Assembly (NCBI GenBank): GCA_023488455.1
Contig: JAMDDV010000027.1
Span: 27,442-91,441, forward strand
Length of the DNA stretch: 64,000 bases
Source of the DNA: Actinomycetota bacterium
GTDB lineage: Bacteria > Actinomycetota > Humimicrobiia > Hakubellales > JAMDDV01
Reading direction: 5' to 3'
Of this stretch, positions 17,724 through 25,149 are shown one piece after another (position 1 is the stretch's first letter; every line of letters starts with the position of its first letter). The notes beneath the pieces were generated by a model that was given only the letters and a program-made list of their open reading frames with translations, did no database searches and was not told the DNA's origin. A program made the translations under genes and the position numbers.

Positions 17724-19043
17724 TTATTTCTTTGAAATTATAATTTTATCAGATACTTCTCTAACAAAACCGCTAATGCTCGCATGAATGTTGGACCCTA
17801 TTGAGCCATTGGGTATTCTCGCTACTAAATCCCCCTTATTCACCATATCACCGACCTTAACTGTAGGTTCAGATGGAGCACCTATGTGCTGTTTTAGCGG
17901 AAGATATACGGTATCCACAGATAATTCCTGTAGAACAAGCGGTGCAGGCACATCATATTTACTCAACCCAAGGCGATAAATAATCCTCCTTGTAGGTACC
18001 CTTCGAAACTCCCGAAGCGGTCTTATCTTTTGATCGGTTAAATGATAGGGGTTCTGCTTCCCTCTCTTTTGGAGCTCCGATTTGACTATCCTGATCATCT
18101 GCCTAACAGGAAGATATACTGGACAGGCATAGATTTCACAAACTCCACATTCCCTGCAGAGGTAAGCATGTGCCAGTGCATCCGCATCAAACTCGATACC
18201 GTTGCCCATAGCCTGCATTATCAGGTGCGGCTGAATATAGCTTCCCATCACATAATAAGGACATAAATCTGTGCAGTACCTGCAAAGATCACATTGAGGT
18301 GTTCTTTTGAAGACTCCACGTACTCCCAATCCCTCCCTGTTAACATTTATTGGATGATCGCTCGGAAGAACAATAACACCTTTTGTTGTTTTTGTAACAG
18401 GATCGTCAGAGTTTGCCACAGAACACATCATTGGTCCACCAGTGATTATGAAAAAATCCTCAAACTTACCATCGATTCTTTCAGCTAAAAGATCTCGCAA
18501 GAGAATCCCAACTGGAACCCTTAAAGTCACTGGCTCAAATACCTGACCTGCTATTGTCAAATATTTTTCAGTAACTGGCTGACCTTCAATAGCATAACTA
18601 ACGTTTAATAATGACTCTGCATTCATTACGACAACACCAACCTCAAGTGGTAGACCACCAGCCGGTACAATTCGGCCAAGAATGTCGTAAATTAAAATGA
18701 CTTCGTCACCTGCAGGATAATAATCATCAAGCTTAAAGATCCTGAACTCATACTTGTCCTGCAGTTCCTCCAGGCTTGCAAGTGCGCTTTTATACTTGGC
18801 CTTTATCCCAACTATGAGATCACTGGCACCTACGGTCTTTCGTGCAGCATCCGCAGCACTAATTATCCGCTCCCCCTCTCGTTCAAGCAGTTGCTGATCA
18901 ACGCGCAACAACGGTTCGCACTCTGCTGCATTAACAATAAGGGTGTCAACTTTTGATTGAAGCTTGACGTAAGTTGGGAAACCTGCACCGCCCGCCCCGA
19001 CGACTCCAGCCTCCCTCACGACATCAACGAGATTTAAATCCAT
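17724..19043 (-). CDS. pduS: Microcompartment electron carrier, RnfC/PduS-like
   Basis: 439 residues. The N-terminal flavin/NADH-binding domain starts with GAGGAGFPT (about 17-25), an SLBB domain follows, and two [4Fe-4S] motifs read CDLCRYCTDLCP and CRECGVCEIYACP. C-terminal residues form a barrel-sandwich/lipoyl-like region. PduS family members oxidise NADH, and with PduT can pass electrons out through the shell. No alcohol dehydrogenase occurs in this operon, so this pair is the likely way of recycling NADH made by the aldehyde dehydrogenase. Confidence 0.92.
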   Translation of the reverse strand: MDLNLVDVVREAGVVGAGGAGFPTYVKLQSKVDTLIVNAAECEPLLRVDQQLLEREGERIISAADAARKTVGASDLIVGIKAKYKSALASLEELQDKYEFRIFKLDDYYPAGDEVILIYDILGRIVPAGGLPLEVGVVVMNAESLLNVSYAIEGQPVTEKYLTIAGQVFEPVTLRVPVGILLRDLLAERIDGKFEDFFIITGGPMMCSVANSDDPVTKTTKGVIVLPSDHPINVNREGLGVRGVFKRTPQCDLCRYCTDLCPYYVMGSYIQPHLIMQAMGNGIEFDADALAHAYLCRECGVCEIYACPVYLPVRQMIRIVKSELQKRGKQNPYHLTDQKIRPLREFRRVPTRRIIYRLGLSKYDVPAPLVLQELSVDTVYLPLKQHIGAPSEPTVKVGDMVNKGDLVARIPNGSIGSNIHASISGFVREVSDKIIISKK

Positions 19044-19078
19044 AAATCTGCCTGGTGTTAATTTTGTCTACAAACTTT

Positions 19079-20503
19079 TTATTTAAGCGAAAGCGCTCCG
19101 GAAAGCATGACTCTGCGCTGTCTGGTAAATGTCTTTGCTGTTGTAAGTCCCTCTCCCGTGGGACCAGCGAGGGTCATGCTCATTGGTCCTTCACCTGTAC
19201 CATCTCCATCAGTATGCGGACCGTTCGCAATAAATAGCGTAGTGTTAATAGCCCTTAAGAAATCGGTAATTCGATCAAGTCGGTTTGAATGAATGGAAGC
19301 AGTGTGTCCATAGCCATGTTCAAATCTTATGGCAAGTTCCTTTGCTTGATTATAATCTTTAGCCCTTACAATGGGCAGCACCGGCATCATCTGCTCGTGC
19401 TCGACGATCGGATGCGACGGATCCGACTCAAAAATGATCAGCTTGTAGCCATTTGAGAAGATCCCGGCATCTCTAAGGATGACATCGGCATCCTTGCCAA
19501 TGTAATTTTTATTTATATGTCCTTCCTGAACAACAAGGTTAGTTATCCTGCTGGCCTCTTCACCCCTGGCAAGATAAGCTCCATTTTTTGTCATCTCGCG
19601 CATTAATTCATCAGCAATGGAATCGATCACTACAACTACTTTCTCGCATAAACATGGAAGGTTATTGTCAAATGGTGCACTGAAACATATATCCTTAGCA
19701 GCTTTTGCAATATTTGCAGTTTCATCAACTATCGAAACTGGGTTTCCAGGCCCTGCCCCAAGGGCTTTCTTCCCGCTCGATAGAGCAGCTTTTACAACTG
19801 CGCTTCCACCTGTCGCACAAACCACTTTCACCTTCTGATGCTTAAATGCTATCTCCACATTTTTTATTGATACCTCTGAGCACGTTGTTATCAGATTATC
19901 AGGCGCGCCTGCTGCTTTTAGCGCCCTGTTCATTACCCTGATAGACTCAAGCGTACAATCCTTGGCGCTTGGATGTGGAAGATAAACCACAGAATTACCC
20001 GCAGCAAGGATCATTATCGAATTATTGATTATCGTCGAGGTTGGATTGGTCACAGGAGTTACAGCAGCAACCACGCCAAAGGGCACATATTCTACTATCA
20101 GAGTGCCCTTGCTTCCTGTGATTATCTCAGGGGTCAATGACTCAACCCCCGCAGTTAACCTTGAGTTCAATTCATTTTTTGCTATTTTATCTTCATATCG
20201 ACCAATCTTTGTTTCATCAATCGCCAGACGCGCCAACCTTTCAGCTTCCATCAAGCCTGCTTCGCACATCGCCTGCTCAAATTTTTTCCTGGCATCCAAT
20301 CCCATAGTTTCATATCTTCTTTGGGCCATAAATGCAGCATCTATTGCTTCATCTATGGTGGCAAAAATTCCAAGTTCACCAGATGGACCAAAAGACGCTG
20401 CCGGGGCTGCGCTCTGAGCTGTGCTTATGCCCTGATAGGAAGCACGAACTCCAGCCAAAACCTGTTTTACTATCTCCTCAACCTTTTTTTCATCTATCTC
20501 CAT
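19079..20503 (-). CDS. pduP: CoA-acylating aldehyde dehydrogenase of microcompartment (PduP-like)
   Basis: 474-residue aldehyde dehydrogenase that turns an aldehyde plus CoA and NAD+ into acyl-CoA. Catalytic Cys284 is in NLPC, and the nucleotide-binding glycines in GAGPGNP (about 249-255). The first 19 residues (EKKVEEIVKQVLAGVRA) form an amphipathic helix joined by an Ala/Ser-rich linker, the pattern of an encapsulation peptide. Followed directly by the PduS-like gene and preceded by the flavoprotein. The aldehyde is not identified; acetaldehyde, propionaldehyde, lactaldehyde and glycolaldehyde are possible. Confidence 0.94.
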   Translation of the reverse strand: MEIDEKKVEEIVKQVLAGVRASYQGISTAQSAAPAASFGPSGELGIFATIDEAIDAAFMAQRRYETMGLDARKKFEQAMCEAGLMEAERLARLAIDETKIGRYEDKIAKNELNSRLTAGVESLTPEIITGSKGTLIVEYVPFGVVAAVTPVTNPTSTIINNSIMILAAGNSVVYLPHPSAKDCTLESIRVMNRALKAAGAPDNLITTCSEVSIKNVEIAFKHQKVKVVCATGGSAVVKAALSSGKKALGAGPGNPVSIVDETANIAKAAKDICFSAPFDNNLPCLCEKVVVVIDSIADELMREMTKNGAYLARGEEASRITNLVVQEGHINKNYIGKDADVILRDAGIFSNGYKLIIFESDPSHPIVEHEQMMPVLPIVRAKDYNQAKELAIRFEHGYGHTASIHSNRLDRITDFLRAINTTLFIANGPHTDGDGTGEGPMSMTLAGPTGEGLTTAKTFTRQRRVMLSGALSLK

Positions 20504-20515
20504 GGGGCCTCACTT

Positions 20516-21289
20516 TCAAACTATCCTGATTATGACTCCAGACTTCGCAGCAACTTCCTTAGCAATGTCTGTTACCTGCGAACCAGATGGAATCTCTATT
20601 TCCTTTTGATTATTTAATAATGCATCCTCCACATCCCGCGCAGTCAATATCACCTTCCTATCCTGCTTTGCAGCTGGTATTTTGGCAGACTGCTGCGTTA
20701 TCGTTGCCAAAACCGCGGACCTAAGTTCCTTTGCCTCCACAAGGGTTATTCCGAACGATTCAAGTGCGTCTAACCTTTTATCTATCTCCTCAAGAAGGAC
20801 TGGTGGTCCAGTAGAAAGTCCGACGCATGCGCAGTTTGATAATTTTGGATCAGCTGAGTTCCTGACAGCTATGACCGGCTTATTAAGCATACATCCCTGG
20901 AATATTAAGCTCGTTATTGCAGAATCACTGATCACATTTGATAATTTCATCGCTGTATTACGGGTTAAAATTGGAATAATTACAATATCAACTCTTGTTA
21001 TAAGCGAATTTACATTAAAAAATGTGCCTTCCTGATAAATCTCATCGCTACCTGTTATCTGTCTAACTTTATCCTCTCCAATGATATGAGCTGCAGTTCT
21101 GGTAAGCACTGATATAATCTTAAAACCATCGTCACGTAAATTAGCAACTTGATCAACACATGTTTCAAACTCCTGATGTCCCCCTGTAAAGAGGGCGAGG
21201 ATTTTCTCCTTTCTTGATGGTTTTCTCAAAACGTTAAGCTGCCTGATGACCTCTTCCACTATAAGGCGTATTAGTGTTTCCTGATCCAT
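20516..21289 (-). CDS. Microcompartment-associated flavoprotein-family protein
   Basis: 257 residues. N-terminal helix LIRLIVEEVIRQLNVLRK (about 6-23) looks like an encapsulation peptide. The body resembles the flavoprotein family (PF02441-type Rossmann fold) found in several compartment loci, with FTGGHQEFETC near 34-44, TRNTAMKLSNVISDSA in the middle and an ILTARDVEDAL segment near the C-terminus. No catalytic role is established. Possibly binds flavin and maintains a cofactor or redox balance inside the shell. Placed between pduL and pduP. Confidence 0.72.
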   Translation of the reverse strand: MDQETLIRLIVEEVIRQLNVLRKPSRKEKILALFTGGHQEFETCVDQVANLRDDGFKIISVLTRTAAHIIGEDKVRQITGSDEIYQEGTFFNVNSLITRVDIVIIPILTRNTAMKLSNVISDSAITSLIFQGCMLNKPVIAVRNSADPKLSNCACVGLSTGPPVLLEEIDKRLDALESFGITLVEAKELRSAVLATITQQSAKIPAAKQDRKVILTARDVEDALLNNQKEIEIPSGSQVTDIAKEVAAKSGVIIRIV

Positions 21290-21300
21290 TTTTTATGCAC

Positions 21301-21963
21301 CTACCTGACCAACTCAGCATAAGTACCACACATCACATCTGCTGCATTTGCATCATCGGTGTCAACGTGCATCTCAAGCACAGAACCTGGGATCACGCGA
21401 ACCTGAACATTTTTAAATATGGTTTCTTTTTCACCGGGAATTCTAACAGTAACGATATCCTCATCCTTAATCCCAAGCCTCTTTGCAGCAGATTCATCAC
21501 AGTGAATATGCCGGTTAGCTCTTATAGCTCCTTCGCTCAAGTTAACTGACCCCTTTGGCCCAACCAGTACGATTGAGGCAGAACTCTTTAGATCTCCTGA
21601 AGGGCGAACAGGAGCATCAACCCCGAGAATTATGCAGTCCGTCCTTGTAAGTTCAACCTGGGTCTGTTTCCGAAGTGGAGCTAAAATCCTCACATCGGAA
21701 ATACTTCTGAGGCGCTTGCCGACCACAGTGACTACTTCATTTGCCGCAAAGTTACCCGGCTGGCTTAGGTCACTTTTCCTGGTGAGTTCATATCCCTCAC
21801 CGTAAAGCTTATCAAGGTCTTCCCGGCTTAAATGGGCATGCCTTACCGAAACTCCAATCGGTATCCTATTATCAGCTTCAACCTCTCTGACAGGAGCCTC
21901 CTTTTGAGAAACCAATCGGAGCACTTCTTCAGTGATCTTTTGAATTAATTGGGTTTCTTCCAA
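21301..21963 (-). CDS. pduL: Phosphate acyltransferase of microcompartment (PduL)
   Basis: 220-residue PTAC-domain enzyme that exchanges CoA for phosphate, making acyl-phosphate and regenerating CoA in the compartment. Zinc-ligand histidines are visible in VRHAH (about 36-40), ANRHIHC and EMHVDT. N-terminal residues TQLIQKITEEVLRLVSQK form an amphipathic helix plus linker, typical of PduL encapsulation peptides. GGGAG precedes the ATG. No acetate or propionate kinase is seen in the window, so ATP formation must use a distant gene. Confidence 0.95.
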   Translation of the reverse strand: MEETQLIQKITEEVLRLVSQKEAPVREVEADNRIPIGVSVRHAHLSREDLDKLYGEGYELTRKSDLSQPGNFAANEVVTVVGKRLRSISDVRILAPLRKQTQVELTRTDCIILGVDAPVRPSGDLKSSASIVLVGPKGSVNLSEGAIRANRHIHCDESAAKRLGIKDEDIVTVRIPGEKETIFKNVQVRVIPGSVLEMHVDTDDANAADVMCGTYAELVR

Positions 21964-21999
21964 TCCAAGATACTCCCTAAAACAAATAAAGAATAAGCA

Positions 22000-22026
22000 G
22001 ACTTACGCGCTTTCTTGCGCAAAGTC
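22000..22026 (-). promoter_or_regulatory. Hairpin with T-rich tail between shell genes and pduL
   Basis: On the minus strand, GACTT and AAGTC (22022-22026 and 22000-22004) enclose a GCGC/GCGC stem with a six-base loop, and the following 25 bases are T-rich. It lies after the second BMC-H gene and before pduL. This is suited to a partial terminator that makes shell transcripts more abundant than enzyme transcripts. Confidence 0.5.
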
Positions 22027-22057
22027 ATCTACTAAACTTAAATTACAGAATTCGCTA

Positions 22058-22333
22058 CTATCTTCCGGGTAATATCTTATCAACGTCGGTGTGTGGTCTT
22101 GGGATCACGTGCACTGACACCAGCTCGCCAACCTTTTTCGCTGCTGCGGCACCGGCATCAACTGCTGCCTTGACAGCACCAACATCACCCTGGACTATGA
22201 CGCTCACAAGTCCAGATCCGACCCTCTCGCTGCCTATCAAGGTGACATTTGCAGCCTTGACCATAGCATCAGCAGCTTCCACTGCAGGGACATATCCCCT
22301 TGTCTCGATCAGACCAATAGCCTCTCCAACCAT
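22058..22333 (-). CDS. pduA: BMC-H hexameric shell protein (PduA/PduJ-like)
   Basis: 91-residue single BMC-domain protein that tiles the shell facets as hexamers. It has the GLIETRGY opening, VGSGLV pore loop (about 38-43), [13 protein letters not shown] helix and VIPRPH near the C-terminus, all PduA-like. GAGGAG lies before the ATG. It is almost a copy of the BMC-H gene 30 bases upstream, differing mainly at a few pore-proximal and C-terminal residues. Confidence 0.96.
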   Translation of the reverse strand: MVGEAIGLIETRGYVPAVEAADAMVKAANVTLIGSERVGSGLVSVIVQGDVGAVKAAVDAGAAAAKKVGELVSVHVIPRPHTDVDKILPGR

Positions 22334-22363
22334 TTTCTAATTCTCCTCTACTATTTCTCTTAA

Positions 22364-22657
22364 TTACTTTGCTTCTGCTTTCTTTTGCCTGGGCAATATC
22401 TTGTCCAGCTCCGCGTGTGGTCTTGGGATCACGTGCACTGACACCAGCTCGCCAACCTTCTTCGCTGCTGCGGCGCCGGCATCAACTGCTGCCTTGACAG
22501 CACCAACATCACCCTGGACAATCGCAGTAACAAGACCAGACCCAACTCTCTCCTGGCCAATTAAGGTGACATTTGCAGCCTTGACCATAGCATCAGCAGC
22601 TTCCACGTTGGGCACATATCCCCTTGTCTCAATTAGACCAATAGCCTCATTTGGCAT
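22364..22657 (-). CDS. pduJ: BMC-H hexameric shell protein (PduA/PduJ-like), near-identical copy
   Basis: 97-residue BMC-H protein with the same core as its neighbour, including VGSGLV and [13 protein letters not shown]. It differs by NVEAAD for AVEAAD, IGQERV for IGSERV, VTAIVQ for VSVIVQ and a longer Lys/Ala C-terminus. DNA identity across much of the gene is very high, so the pair arose by tandem duplication. AAGGAGG precedes the ATG. Confidence 0.96.
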   Translation of the reverse strand: MPNEAIGLIETRGYVPNVEAADAMVKAANVTLIGQERVGSGLVTAIVQGDVGAVKAAVDAGAAAAKKVGELVSVHVIPRPHAELDKILPRQKKAEAK

Positions 22658-22684
22658 AATAGTTTCCTCCTTTTCTCCTTTTAG

Positions 22685-22996
22685 CTATACGGCCTTAACT
22701 TTGCCTTCTTTTACCTTCTCAAAAAGGCTCTTGTCCACCTCTATGTAGTCAACAATCGCCATAACAACAGCATCAACGGATTTGCCCTGGGTATCAACAG
22801 TTGCCCTTGCAGAGCTCCCCGTAACAACCAGGACGACCTCACCCACACCAGCGCCAACTGTATCAACAGCCACGACAAACGGGTCCACCACGTTACCTTC
22901 GAGGTCCAGCGATTTAACTATAAGAAGTTTTGAGCCAACTAACTTTTCGTTTTTTCTGGTAGCAACTACCGTTCCAACAACCCTGCCTAAATTCAT
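22685..22996 (-). CDS. EutN/CcmL vertex protein (BMC-P)
   Basis: 103-residue pentamer-forming protein that caps the shell vertices. It has the family opening GRVVGTVVATRKNEKLVGSKL, then AVDTVGAGVGEVVLVVTGSSAR and a VDYIEV strand near the end. Its ATG overlaps the stop of the next vertex gene by four bases. Third of three consecutive paralogues in transcription order. Confidence 0.95.
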   Translation of the reverse strand: MNLGRVVGTVVATRKNEKLVGSKLLIVKSLDLEGNVVDPFVVAVDTVGAGVGEVVLVVTGSSARATVDTQGKSVDAVVMAIVDYIEVDKSLFEKVKEGKVKAV

Positions 22997-23316
22997 CCCT
23001 CGCCTCTTATCAAAACTTTACCTGAGTTTACCTTATTAAGTGACTTACTATCAACATTATAATAGTCCAGTATACCGACAACGCAGCTTCGCACGGGTGT
23101 GCTCTCTATCCCGATCATCTCGCTTGCCACATCGCCATCCATGCAAACAAGAACAATCTCGCCTGCCCTGGGACCAATTGTATCAATCGTGGTCTGCGTC
23201 CTTCCAATCGGCTTCCCATCAAGATCGATGGGCTGAATGGCCAGAATTTTGGAATTCTGAATCCGTTCAAACTTGCAGGTAGAAACAACGGTACCAATAA
23301 CCCTTGCTAAAATCAT
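22993..23316 (-). CDS. EutN/CcmL vertex protein (BMC-P)
   Basis: 107-residue BMC-P protein with ARVIGTVVSTCKFERIQNSK, TIDTIGPRAGEIVLVCMDGD and VGILDYYNV. It overlaps its neighbours by four bases on both sides, so the three vertex genes are translationally coupled. More diverged than the other two, with a charged insert before the C-terminal strand. Confidence 0.94.
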   Translation of the reverse strand: MILARVIGTVVSTCKFERIQNSKILAIQPIDLDGKPIGRTQTTIDTIGPRAGEIVLVCMDGDVASEMIGIESTPVRSCVVGILDYYNVDSKSLNKVNSGKVLIRGEG

Positions 23317-23633
23317 TCTAAAATCTCCACAAGTTCTCCTTCTGTCCCTTCTTCCGTGGGAACCGATTCAATATCAACTGTATCCACAATACCCACAATT
23401 GCTGCATCGCAGGGTACCTGAACAGGCAAAAAAGGCCAGCTTCCCTCCCGGCTGTCCACGTAGAGAACAGTATTACCTATGCCTGAGCCTACGGTATCAG
23501 CGGCAACCACAGGCTTAAAATTGGGTTTTTTAGTTATCAAATCTATGGGCTGAACGATCAAAAGCTTCTTACCCTCTAAAGTATCAACTTTTCTCGTCGC
23601 AACTACATCGCCGATTACAACTGCAAGAAACAT
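23313..23633 (-). CDS. EutN/CcmL vertex protein (BMC-P)
   Basis: 106-residue BMC-P protein with AVVIGDVVATRKVDTLEGKK, AADTVGSGIGNTVLYVDSRE and GIVDTVDIE, then an acidic tail. First of three vertex paralogues. Its start overlaps the stop of the TIGR04076-like gene by one base. Three distinct pentamers in one operon imply specialised or hetero-oligomeric vertices. Confidence 0.95.
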   Translation of the reverse strand: MFLAVVIGDVVATRKVDTLEGKKLLIVQPIDLITKKPNFKPVVAADTVGSGIGNTVLYVDSREGSWPFLPVQVPCDAAIVGIVDTVDIESVPTEEGTEGELVEILE

Positions 23634-24136
23634 TACTTCCCCGTCTCCTCAAGCATCTTCTTGGAGATACTTGTTATCAACTCCCTGAGCTTTCCCTCAT
23701 CTGCTGACGTGCTCTGACCTGCCTGCATTGAGCAAGCACCACATGCCTGACAGGCAGGTGATCTTGGTATGTAGCTGACCTCAGGCTTAACTTCCTGATA
23801 CGTGCTGACCTCTTTCTCTGGCTCAGTGGATACTTCTCTTCTGGAAGGAAACTTCTCGCTGATTTTAAAAGTAACCTTACCACCAGGAGTAAGGAGATCA
23901 CCAATATCAGAGCACTGCATGTAACCTACACCTGACTCATTGGACAGTCCAAGTGATTTTGGGTCAGTACCCATCTGAATGGTAAGCAAAACGGGCATCA
24001 GTGATGAAAGGGCAAAATAACACAGGTTCTCTCCAACTACGCACACATTCTCAGTAACTTCCCAGACATTACCTGCTTTAAGTCCCGCAAGGCATCTACC
24101 GGTAACCTCTACTATCTCTATGGTGAGCCTTTTCAT
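23633..24136 (-). CDS. TIGR04076-like protein with Cys-rich tail, lead gene of BMC operon
   Basis: 167 residues. Residues 1-95 match the small TIGR04076 family, with VEVTGRCLAGLKAGNVWEV, ENLCYFALSSLMPVL and GYMQCSD cysteines. The remaining 70 residues are extra: a charged linker, then CQACGACSMQAG (about 134-145) with Cys-x2-Cys-x2-Cys spacing, then a terminal amphipathic helix (KLRELITSISKKMLEE). I read the tail as a possible metal or Fe-S site plus encapsulation peptide. Function of the family is unknown. First gene after the promoter, with AGAGGT before the ATG. Confidence 0.65.
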   Translation of the reverse strand: MKRLTIEIVEVTGRCLAGLKAGNVWEVTENVCVVGENLCYFALSSLMPVLLTIQMGTDPKSLGLSNESGVGYMQCSDIGDLLTPGGKVTFKISEKFPSRREVSTEPEKEVSTYQEVKPEVSYIPRSPACQACGACSMQAGQSTSADEGKLRELITSISKKMLEETGK

Positions 24137-24184
24137 AAAAACCTCTTCTGCCTAAAATTGCCTAAGAATGCTCGTTATTGCACT

Positions 24185-24207
24185 ATCATAACATACAAAT
24201 AAATGGC
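24185..24207 (-). promoter_or_regulatory. Candidate promoter of the BMC operon
   Basis: Minus-strand TATGAT at 24185-24190 has an extended -10 TGT just upstream (24191-24193); the -35 region is only a T-tract. Transcription would start near 24178, giving a leader of about 40 bases before the first compartment gene. The 24137-24516 interval holds this promoter and, on the other side, the vapBC promoter. The roughly 200 bases between are AT-rich and show nothing else I can name. Confidence 0.4.
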
Positions 24208-24447
24208 AAAAAACCATTTTATTTAATGAAGATTATATCATTTACTCATTTTATTAAAAGAAAAATAGCAAAACTTGAAATTAATATATAACCAAAATAG
24301 TTATATTAATAATATACATATGTGCTATTTAATAGCTGGTGGAAAACCCAACCTGCCTTGATTTAATCTCACTAAAAGAATGTGCCTCATAGATACTTCT
24401 TATTTTCTATACCAAAGATAATAGCGTTCTTTTACTTTGTGAATATC

Positions 24448-24494
24448 TTATCGATATAGTATTGACATACCATATGTTTATCGATATGATATTG
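24448..24494 (+). promoter_or_regulatory. Promoter and repeated operator of the first vapBC pair
   Basis: TTGACA (24462-24467) and TATGAT (24485-24490) are 17 bases apart. A 17-base sequence starting TTATCGATAT occurs at 24448-24464 and, with two mismatches, at 24478-24494. The copies are 30 bases apart (about three helical turns); one overlaps the -35 and the other the -10. This is the layout of an autorepressed antitoxin operon. A GGAG (24507-24510) serves the ATG at 24517. Confidence 0.7.
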
Positions 24495-24516
24495 TAAAAC
24501 AAAATTGGAGATCAAA

Positions 24517-24723
24517 ATGATAACAATAACTGTTTCCCCAAAATATCAAGTAGTAATTCCAAAAGAAATACGTCAAAATCTAAAACTGAGACCAGGCCAA
24601 AAATTGCAGGTAATTCAAGCAGGCGACAGAATCGAATTTATTCTTCTTAAAAATATCAAAGATGCACGCGGGTTTCTCAAAGGTATGGACACTGATATTA
24701 AAAGGGAAGGAGACAGACTATGA
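24517..24723 (+). CDS. vapB: AbrB/VapB-family antitoxin
   Basis: 68-residue SpoVT/AbrB swapped-hairpin protein starting MITITVSPKYQVVIPKEIRQ, the typical DNA-binding core, followed by LRPGQKLQVI. I start it at ATG 24517 because TTGGAG just upstream is its ribosome binding site; a TTG in the same frame at 24505 is part of that site. It overlaps the toxin start by ATGA. It neutralises the PIN toxin and probably represses its own promoter. Confidence 0.88.
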   Translation: MITITVSPKYQVVIPKEIRQNLKLRPGQKLQVIQAGDRIEFILLKNIKDARGFLKGMDTDIKREGDRL

Positions 24724-25094
24724 ATTTAGTCGATTCGTCCGGTTGGTTGGAATATTTTACTGATGGGAAAAATGCAGAATTCTTTGCACCTGTAATTGAA
24801 AATACTGAAGAACTTATTACATCGACAATTAATCTTTATGAGGTATATAAGAAGATACTTATAGAAAAAGATGGGAACACTGCACTTCAAGCAGCAGCCT
24901 TAATGCAGCAACCAAGAGTAATTGAGATCACTTCTTCAATTGCAATTCAAGCTGCAAAAATAAGTTATGAATTAAAAATACCAATGGCTGATAGTTTAAT
25001 ATATGCGACTGCAATCATTTATGGTGCTACAGTATGGACCCAAGATGCTGATTTTAAAGATTTAGAAGGAGTGAAATATTTTAAAAACAACTAG
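24720..25094 (+). CDS. vapC: VapC PIN-domain toxin
   Basis: 124-residue PIN ribonuclease with the acidic site visible as VDSSGWLEY (Asp4), a Glu in INLYEVYKK (about 41), Asp in PMADSLIYATA (about 93) and QDADF near the C-terminus. Start overlaps the antitoxin stop. Probable target is a specific RNA such as tRNA or rRNA. Confidence 0.9.
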   Translation: MNLVDSSGWLEYFTDGKNAEFFAPVIENTEELITSTINLYEVYKKILIEKDGNTALQAAALMQQPRVIEITSSIAIQAAKISYELKIPMADSLIYATAIIYGATVWTQDADFKDLEGVKYFKNN

Positions 25095-25149
25095 TTTTTA
25101 CTCAATCCTGACACCGGATAAGCTTTACTGCCGATATATAATCGTTATA

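Noticed and set aside
23115..23297. Alternative-frame peptide within the vertex-protein gene
   Set aside because: No ribosome binding site or motif; it lies inside a well-supported BMC-P gene.
24505..24516. TTG start for the AbrB-type antitoxin
   Set aside because: TTGGAG here is the ribosome binding site of the ATG at 24517; adding four residues upstream of the AbrB core is unnecessary.
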